A stretch of DNA of 64,000 nucleotides from Endomychus coccineus (taxonomy: Eukaryota > Arthropoda > Insecta > Coleoptera > Endomychidae), in assembly GCA_958510875.1 (NCBI GenBank), contig OY294067.1, positions 152,983,962-153,047,961 of the forward strand, given 5' to 3'. The translations under genes were made by a program, and so were the position numbers. Shown piece by piece: positions 58,626-64,000 of this stretch (positions within the stretch are counted from its first letter, which is position 1; each line of letters begins with the position of its first letter). Under the pieces are notes generated by a model. It worked only from the letters and a program-made list of their open reading frames with translations, was not told the origin of the DNA and searched no databases.

Positions 58626-59929
58626 TAATCATATTACATCATTAGCAATATACGCTGGCAGTGATAACAAAAACTTAGGGTATTTGTGAATAATCAGACA
58701 TATAGATAATTTTTGAATAAATATGAAATGTAAAAAACAAAAAAAAAATATGAATGTGAAAAAAACAAAATAATTTTTTATTCTAATTTTTTTGTTTAAA
58801 TGTTGAAATTTGTCATGTAACACCCTATAAAAACATCATGTCACGGTCACATATACACGTTCACACGTCTACATACACTCACACATTCATAAAAAACGAT
58901 TATACCTTTAGGTACATTTTAAAATATTTAAAAAACGATTATTTCGCGCGCGAAATCTATTGTACCGACCCTGGCTTATTGCCGCTACATGAAATTTCGC
59001 GCTAAATTTTTATGATGAAATTCTTTATAACTTGGAATTGTGAACGAATCTTCGTACGCTGTTCCAAACTCAAATAACCGAAGTATTTCTCTGTAATGTG
59101 ATTCAAGGTTTTTGTGTATAGGCCCAAAATTGGGCCCTTTAGAGGCCCAAACACATTTATTAGGATAGCTTCATTACTATTTGACCCAAATCAATCTGCT
59201 TAGACTTAAAATACTCGCTATCAAAACCTCTAATAGAACCTAGAATTTGGGTTCCGTAAAAGATTTCTAACCTCAAAAAGTTTGGATTTTTCGTTGGTCC
59301 AAAATTTTCAAAATGGCGCTGAAGTTATGTCTTCGGAGCAAAATGCTTGAATTTTGAATATTATTGCAGAATGATGAACTCTTTCGAATAATTTTGGTTT
59401 TAGATTGATAACATTAGTATTCCGTCTGAAATTCGCAAAATACGGATTTTTCAAAATGGCCGATTGTGACTCCAAAAAATGAGATAGGTCAAAATACTAA
59501 AAATCAAATAAAAGAAGAATGAAAACACTATCTTTTCACCAAAACAGAATATGAAAAATTGAAAACTCTTTGCATATACTCAATTTTTCAATGTGCCAAA
59601 AAACACATTAAATGGGCCCTATATTGGGCCCACAACCTCGAATCGCCTTGAGACTGAATCCAAAAGTTGCGTATTAGTTTTTTCAACAACTTTTGTTCGA
59701 AACATTTTTTCATAAAACTCATAGTTTTGTCTCAAAACGTAAAAAATCGAAAATTGGCCATTTTCGGGTCCAAAAAATGGCCATAGTTTTTCGAGCACAA
59801 GGTTAATCCAAATTTAATTTACACCATCGTGTTCAGCGTGTCAAAATACATAAGAATAGACCAAAATTAGACCTCGCGGAAATTCGGACAACAATCGTCG
59901 GCTTTTATCCTTAAATGCCTGGACTATAA

Positions 59930-61010
59930 TGAATTTCCATATATTTGGATGCTCAGCTGAAATTTGATTTTGAAAGCCTCGATGCCAACCTTCGATAGCA
60001 TTATTGGTTTTCGCCATGTTGAACGTTATCATAATAGTTCCACATGTGATGGGAAAAACGTGGCGGACGGCGGCGGTGGCATCGATCTGGCCGACCGATC
60101 CAAGTGAGGGGGTAAAATGTTTAGATCACAAAGTGCATCAAAATAATCCTCCTAATGTGGCCTAGGAACAAATGCTAATGCAGATAGCATTCTAAGTTTT
60201 AAGGCAAAGTCTGGATCAGTGTCGTATTCTCTCGTAAGACCATTTGATGTTTCTATAAATACATTGGCAGAAGTTGAAAAAGCATCCACGACGCACTGCT
60301 TCGGGAAATTCAACGTTTATCGCATTTACCATTGCATGTTCGAAAGTTCCAAGTTTTTTATTGTTATTAAAAGTTGAATGTAACATGTTCACTTTTGCTG
60401 GGAAGTAACGCTTAAACTAATGGCAGAGCAATGTGTCCACGTAAGCCATGTATAGTGTAGAGTTGCTCAAATAGTGGTGGAACGGTTTTGAAGGTACCAT
60501 CTGCGTACCAGTGATCCGATCTTGCTAGGAGCTGGAGATTTCTTCTGGTGGAAAATATTATCATTCTGTCTTCTACAGGCCCAGAATCGAACAATAAAAA
60601 CAGTTCACCGTTTTCAGTAGTGGTATAGTTATCTGGGAACACAATATTTCTTCTGTGACTTGGAATGACTGGACCATCATTGTGCTTGGTTCTAATATTT
60701 CTTATTGTCCTTTTCATTCAATCTACTGAAGACAATTTTGCACTTAAGGCTTGACTAATTTTCATCGATGCACTGGACAAAATATAATGGGGTGCATCGC
60801 GAGAATTTATAGCATCTTCTCTCATTTTATTTGCTTCAATCTGTGCACCATCACCGGCATGATTATGTTGTTGTATCTGCTTACTCACTTCATTATTTAT
60901 GGTAGGCAAACGACATTTACAAAACGTCTTCTTGAAATTTTCGCACTTCTAGTAAATTTTATTTTGGCACTGTTTATCTTTTACACACAAGTAACCGTCT
61001 ACACATAGTT
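59930..61010 (-). pseudogene. FLYWCH-MULE transposase, N-terminal and catalytic part, decayed
   Basis: Minus strand. A FLYWCH-like zinc-finger end (CRLPTINNEVSKQIQQHNHA with His-x-His) is followed by a linker (REDAINSRDAPHYILSSASM). The MULE transposase then gives NYTTTENGELFLLFDSGPVE, RRNLQLLARSDHWYADGTFK with the first catalytic Asp, and EQLYTIHGLRG. After several frameshifts between 60,411 and 60,040 the end reads MAKTNNAIEGWHRGFQNQIS AEHPNIWKF. A transposase of this kind cuts and pastes the element at its terminal repeats. It is broken by stops and by the long-TIR element. Confidence 0.82.
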
Positions 61011-61374
61011 TTGGTTTGCCTTTAGAACTATTCACAAATTCTAACGCCATTTCAATGCAAAGACGCAAACACAACTGATGGAATATCAGGAATAAAGACA
61101 ACTGAATCGTTATTATATCTACCTGCCAAATATCGATAAGTACCTGGAAATTATTCCTATAAATTAGGGGTACAATGACCGCATAACAATATTAATTTGT
61201 TCCATTGCAGCTTTTTTTGAAATGAAATTCTCAAACTTTCGACGAAATGTAGGTCGAACAAATTTCCATTCGAACAAACTTCCGCTCATACAAAGATTTT
61301 ACGAAGAAATGCTGTCGAACAAATTTCAGTCGGACAAATGTTGTCGAACAAATTTCCGCACACCGGGTAGCATG

Positions 61375-61680
61375 AGAATAACATCGAAGCTGGGTGTGGG
61401 AGTGCATCAACACGCTAAACAACCTTGGCGGAGACGAAAGGAAGTTCACCCAATTCTGGGTCCCCGGTCACTCTGGAATAAGGAGAAACGAAATAGCCGA
61501 TAAGCTTGTAAAACTGGGGACTATAGAACGCCTAATAAGCCCCGAACCAGCGGGGGAATCTCTAAGAGTAATATCAAAGAGACAATCCACTGCTGGTCAG
61601 AACACAATACTCGAAAGAGTAGAAACTAGTGAACGGTTGCACGTTCATGTTAATGTGCAGTTAGTCGAAAGCACTGATTG
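61375..61680 (+). pseudogene. RNase H-bearing non-LTR retrotransposon, right part
   Basis: Continues the RNase H domain after the MULE: WECINTLNNLGGDERKFTQF, then WVPGHSGIRRNEIADKLVKL, which is the conserved final block with its catalytic His. A linker (SPEPAGESLRVISKRQ) follows and the similarity fades near 61,680. The retrotransposon's 3' end was not recognised. Confidence 0.75.
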
Positions 61681-61732
61681 AACTGCACAATAACTACAAC
61701 TATCAAAAGATGTCTGTTCGCATTAAAATTTG

Positions 61733-62097
61733 TTACATACGTTTAGCAGCATCGATAGGCAACACACACAACCTTGACATTGCGTGTTTGAACACCTTGT
61801 TGGCTACCTTTATAGTCACAACCCGAATAACACCATCAGGACCGGGATGCAAAGTTTGAACTCGTCCAAGCTGCCATTTTAATGGGGGCAGGTTGTCTTC
61901 CTTGATTAACACCAGTACACCAGTACTAAGTAGAGTACCTGAGTTTCTTTTACACTTCATTCTGGTTTGTAATTCGGACCCGTATTCTTTACTCCAACGA
62001 GTCCAAAAATGCTGGGTTAGTTGTTGAATTCGTTGAAATTTGGAGAGACGACCTTCTTTAATGTCCATCACATTGGGATCCGGAATTGCTGATAGTA
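61733..62097 (-). pseudogene. BEL/Pao LTR retrotransposon, C-terminal end of polyprotein
   Basis: Minus strand DPNVMDIKEGRLSKFQRIQQ, LTQHFWTRWSKEYGSELQTR, LLSTGVLVLIKEDNLPPLKW and GRVQTLHPGPDGVIRVVTIK correspond to the DUF5641-type domain that follows integrase in BEL/Pao polyproteins. The frame is open to a stop at 61,733. Integrase and everything before it are missing to the right of 62,097, and I found no LTR. Confidence 0.85.
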
Positions 62098-62182
62098 GAT
62101 ACAGTCCGCTACCTTTGGACCAGGAAGTGTGACGTCACTTCCGGTCTGTGCTCCGATTATCAGGTCTCCACTTCCGGTCTGC

Positions 62183-62395
62183 GCTGGCGATGTATGTTAT
62201 CGGGTAGATAACGTTATCGGCTAGATAGCGTTATCAGTTCTGGCATCCAGTGTGTGTAATTAGTGTTATCGGGTAGATAACGTTATCGGGTAGATAGCGT
62301 TATCAGTGATTGTGAGTCACTCATGCTGGCGATGTGTGTAATTAGTGTTATCGGGTAGATAACGTTATCGGCTAGATAGCGTGATTGCGAGTTTG
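62183..62395. repeat. Three roughly 70-80-bp units rich in GTTATCGGGTAGATAAC
   Basis: GTTATCGGGTAGATAAC begins at about 62,196, 62,265 and 62,347, each time followed by GTTATCGGSTAGATAGCG and linked by TGTGTGTAATTAGT. The motif is itself an interrupted palindrome (GTTATC/GATAAC). A consensus TGACGTCA lies just upstream near 62,131. The cluster sits about 730 bp upstream of the intact gene at 63,124. Confidence 0.75.
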
Positions 62396-63123
62396 GTCTA
62401 CGTATAAATAGAAATGCTTAGTTTGAAATATTAATCTTATCAATGAGGTCATCAACAAGTCGTAACTTGTGTGTGGTAGATAATAGAGCCATTGTATTCA
62501 ATTTTAAACGGAAACAGATAACACTTTGTTTTGCAACCAACTGATTGGTTGATATTTTATCTACGAGAAATGCTTAGTTTGAAATATTAATCTTTTCAAC
62601 AACAAAATGAAAACGTAAACTGTTTCTTGTGCTGATATTGATAACTCAGCAAATTATCGTGGGAATGTGTCACGTAGGCTGCTGACGATTGGCATTCGGT
62701 GTTTGTAATTATTGTTTGAATGTATATACAGGGGGTTTGTAAAGAGTATGTTATGTTGTATATACAGGTTGTTTGTAAGAAAGGTACTAGACACGTGGTG
62801 TCATGGCAGCTATCACGTGAGGTGGTCAACGAGGTATTATGGCGGTTGTGAATCGATCATAACGTCTACGACGTGTACATCAAATGAAAAAAAATGGTAT
62901 TCTTTGGTGAGAAAGATTGAAAGGGATCCGAACCCACGTCATTTTTATCTGAAAATGTTCATGATTTTATTATTTTACATGTATACTTACCAGTTCGATC
63001 GACCTCTTATCTCTCACCCGCAAGAATACCATTTAGTTTTGATTGTATATTTTAGGTTGAAAAAGTCAATAGCGCAGAGGGTGTGTGTGACTGCTTCAAC
63101 TAAATCGAACTCAGTTCGTGATA
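62396..63123. other. Region upstream of the right-hand gene pair
   Basis: GAAATGCTTAGTTTGAAATATTAATCTT occurs in two copies (about 62,412 and 62,569). GTATATACAGG..GTTTGTAA occurs twice at 62,722-62,780. TCAGTTCG at 63,112 matches the arthropod initiator TCAGT, 12 bp before the ATG, which would leave a very short leader. No TATA box is evident at the right distance. Confidence 0.4.
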
Positions 63124-63732
63124 ATGTCTCCTCGATTATACAACAGTTTTATTCATAGTGTGCTTACCACCGTGTACGATGCGAAGAAATTCGTAATAAG
63201 CGCATGTCCGCCGAATATGATGGAAATCCTCGAAGAATTACAATTACCATCCAAAAATTGGATAATCGCTGGAGAATTCATAACTTTCCTGGTGGGGGCC
63301 TCGACCGATTGGGCGTATGCTGATATTTTCTATTTCGGAGGAGATTTCGATCCACCTCCAGAAGATTGGAAGATATTCGATATGAATATAGAAGGTCAGT
63401 TCAAATATAAACATAGAAGAATGGGAAAAATCATATTGCATCAAATTTCGGGTATCGTTCCGAAACCAGGATCGTATATACTTGATTGTTTTAGAGTGCT
63501 ACATGATATTGATGATGATTTTTATCGGATCGCACTTCTACCGTACCGATGTGAGATAATGGACATGCGCAGCATCCGAAGAGATACTTCAAATTCTTAC
63601 ACCTTTAAGATGTTTCCACTGTTTTCTGAGATAGGAGGGGAGGTCGACTATAGAATAAGTCCATCATCACTACAAATTTTGTGCTTCGACGTACTCTTTC
63701 GAAATTTCGATAACATCAAAGAATTATGTTAA
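63124..63732 (+). CDS. Intact 202-residue protein, nucleotidyltransferase-like hint
   Basis: I do not recognise a named family. The start ATG at 63,124 is preferred to an in-frame GTG 6 bp upstream. The segment NWIIAGEFITFLVGASTDWA followed by YADIFYFGGDF recalls the 'aGG.....llG.....DID.F' pattern of the polymerase-beta nucleotidyltransferase fold, but the expected acidic pair is not clearly present, so this is weak. Other parts: KHRRMGKIILHQISGIV, ILDCFRVLHDIDDDFYRIAL and a C-terminal LQILCFDVLFRNFDNIKELC. No signal peptide or membrane segment. The gene is followed after 53 bp by a paralogue of the exonuclease-like gene at 3246-3794, in the same direction, so the two may work in one unit. 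Confidence 0.6.
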   Translation: MSPRLYNSFIHSVLTTVYDAKKFVISACPPNMMEILEELQLPSKNWIIAGEFITFLVGASTDWAYADIFYFGGDFDPPPEDWKIFDMNIEGQFKYKHRRMGKIILHQISGIVPKPGSYILDCFRVLHDIDDDFYRIALLPYRCEIMDMRSIRRDTSNSYTFKMFPLFSEIGGEVDYRISPSSLQILCFDVLFRNFDNIKELC

Positions 63733-63785
63733 TGATCTGCGCATGTGCAACTAGATATTTGGATAGTTTATCATTCTAGTTTGAA

Positions 63786-64000
63786 ATGTCGTCTATAGTG
63801 GTTGATATTCAAAGTTTCCCGATTTCTGCAAACGTATATAAAATCAAGGAACTCTCTTTGTTGGACTGTGATAAAAGGTTGGAGAAATATTTTCTATTCA
63901 AACCTCCAAAATCGATGGATCAACTATCTGAGAGGCAAATGAAGAAAATATTTCATTGTGAAAAATATCATGGGATTCCATGGAACTCTGGCTATCAGGA
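63786..64000 (+). CDS. Exonuclease-like repetitive insect gene, second copy, cut by window end
   Basis: Reads MSSIVVDIQSFPISANVYKI, KELSLLDCDKRLEKYFLFKP and CEKYHGIPWNSGYQ, aligning without gaps to the start of the gene at 3246-3794. The visible 71 codons are open and the remainder lies beyond position 64,000. Its orientation is opposite to the left copy. Conservation of the protein while the surrounding DNA differs suggests that at least one copy evolved under selection before landing here. Confidence 0.65.
   Translation, partial: MSSIVVDIQSFPISANVYKIKELSLLDCDKRLEKYFLFKPPKSMDQLSERQMKKIFHCEKYHGIPWNSGYQ

Larger units (their letters stand above)
57332..59110. mobile_element. Inner palindromic element with about 310-bp inverted arms
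   Basis: Left AACCTTCAATCAAATTACAG and right, inverted, AACCTTGAATCACATTACAG start arms that include TTCGTTCACAATTCCAAGTT, TCGCGCGCGAAAT and a TG-rich GTGTATATGTGACCGTGACA stretch ending GTGTTACAT. The arms run to about 57,640 and from 58,805. The core also has inverted symmetry, since parts of the gene at 57,937-58,347 recur reversed at 58,413-58,625. Confidence 0.8.
57127..59927. mobile_element. Long-TIR transposon, second copy, inserted in the MULE
   Basis: The same family as 21,807-22,660: TCATTTAAGGAATTTTTATG at the left, and CCTTAAATGCCTGGACTAT at the right, with arms of about 200 bp reaching GAGACAAAACTAT. It splits the MULE transposase between WKF and LNELRLEQ. About 1.8 kb of extra DNA (57,332-59,110), absent from the first copy, is a further palindromic element. 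Confidence 0.8.
56586..61364. mobile_element. Mutator-like transposon (MULE) with 9-10-bp target duplication
   Basis: GGGTAGCATG occurs at 56,576-56,585 and 61,365-61,374. The termini are rich in TTTGTTCGACAACATTTGT repeats on the left (56,605-56,665) and their reverse complements on the right (61,250-61,360). Rejoining the flanks restores the RNase H frame of the host retrotransposon. The interior holds a FLYWCH-MULE transposase on the minus strand, itself interrupted. A 9-10-bp duplication is diagnostic of Mutator-like elements. Confidence 0.83.

Overview
This is a window of an insect nuclear genome that is almost entirely mobile and repetitive DNA. Evidence for a eukaryote: short GT-AG introns of 53-67 bp in an intact gene, a (CA)n microsatellite, kilobase-scale tandem satellites, and many non-LTR, LTR, Penelope, hAT and Mutator-like elements of the kinds common in insects. 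The window is AT-rich, and I cannot name the species. I saw no tRNA or rRNA gene and no recognisable host housekeeping gene.

Layout: 1-4.7 kb holds a small cluster of unfamiliar genes: an oligonucleotide-binding-like small ORF, an intact seven-exon gene of 211 codons, a frameshifted gene, and a gene of a repetitive insect family with exonuclease-like features, followed by 21 copies of a 25-bp repeat. The last family recurs at the right edge (63.8 kb), in the opposite orientation and next to another unfamiliar intact gene (63.1 kb). These flanks look like pieces of the same kind of virus-like or large mobile element. 4.8-13.5 kb is a field of dead elements: an R1-clade retrotransposon, several palindromic MITEs, a hAT-type MITE fragment and a broken THAP-domain (P-element-like) gene. 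13.5-23.4 kb is mostly featureless AT-rich DNA.

23,465-32,840 is one giant transposon. It has about 220-bp terminal inverted repeats, a perfect 9-bp target duplication, and an interior of about 50 monomers of a 148-bp satellite that turns round in its right part. Penelope-like insertions inside it carry hammerhead ribozyme motifs. 33.5-46.8 kb is a five-deep nest: a Jockey retrotransposon contains a hAT, which contains a second satellite-armed foldback element with a 145-bp repeat and a Ulp1-protease/PHD gene remnant. That element contains a non-LTR element ending in (TTAC)n, which in turn contains a 2-kb solo LTR. A second copy of that LTR lies inverted at 48-50 kb.

53.3-62.1 kb is another nest. 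A complete hAT MITE is followed by two head-to-head RNase H-bearing non-LTR fragments. The right-hand one is split by a Mutator-like FLYWCH transposon, whose transposase is split by a long-TIR element. That element carries an inner palindromic element encoding a CXC-type cysteine-rich acidic protein. A BEL/Pao remnant and a GTTATC-rich repeat then lead into the right-hand gene cluster. Insertion order follows directly from which element interrupts which, and five of the insertion boundaries are supported by target-site duplications visible in the sequence.
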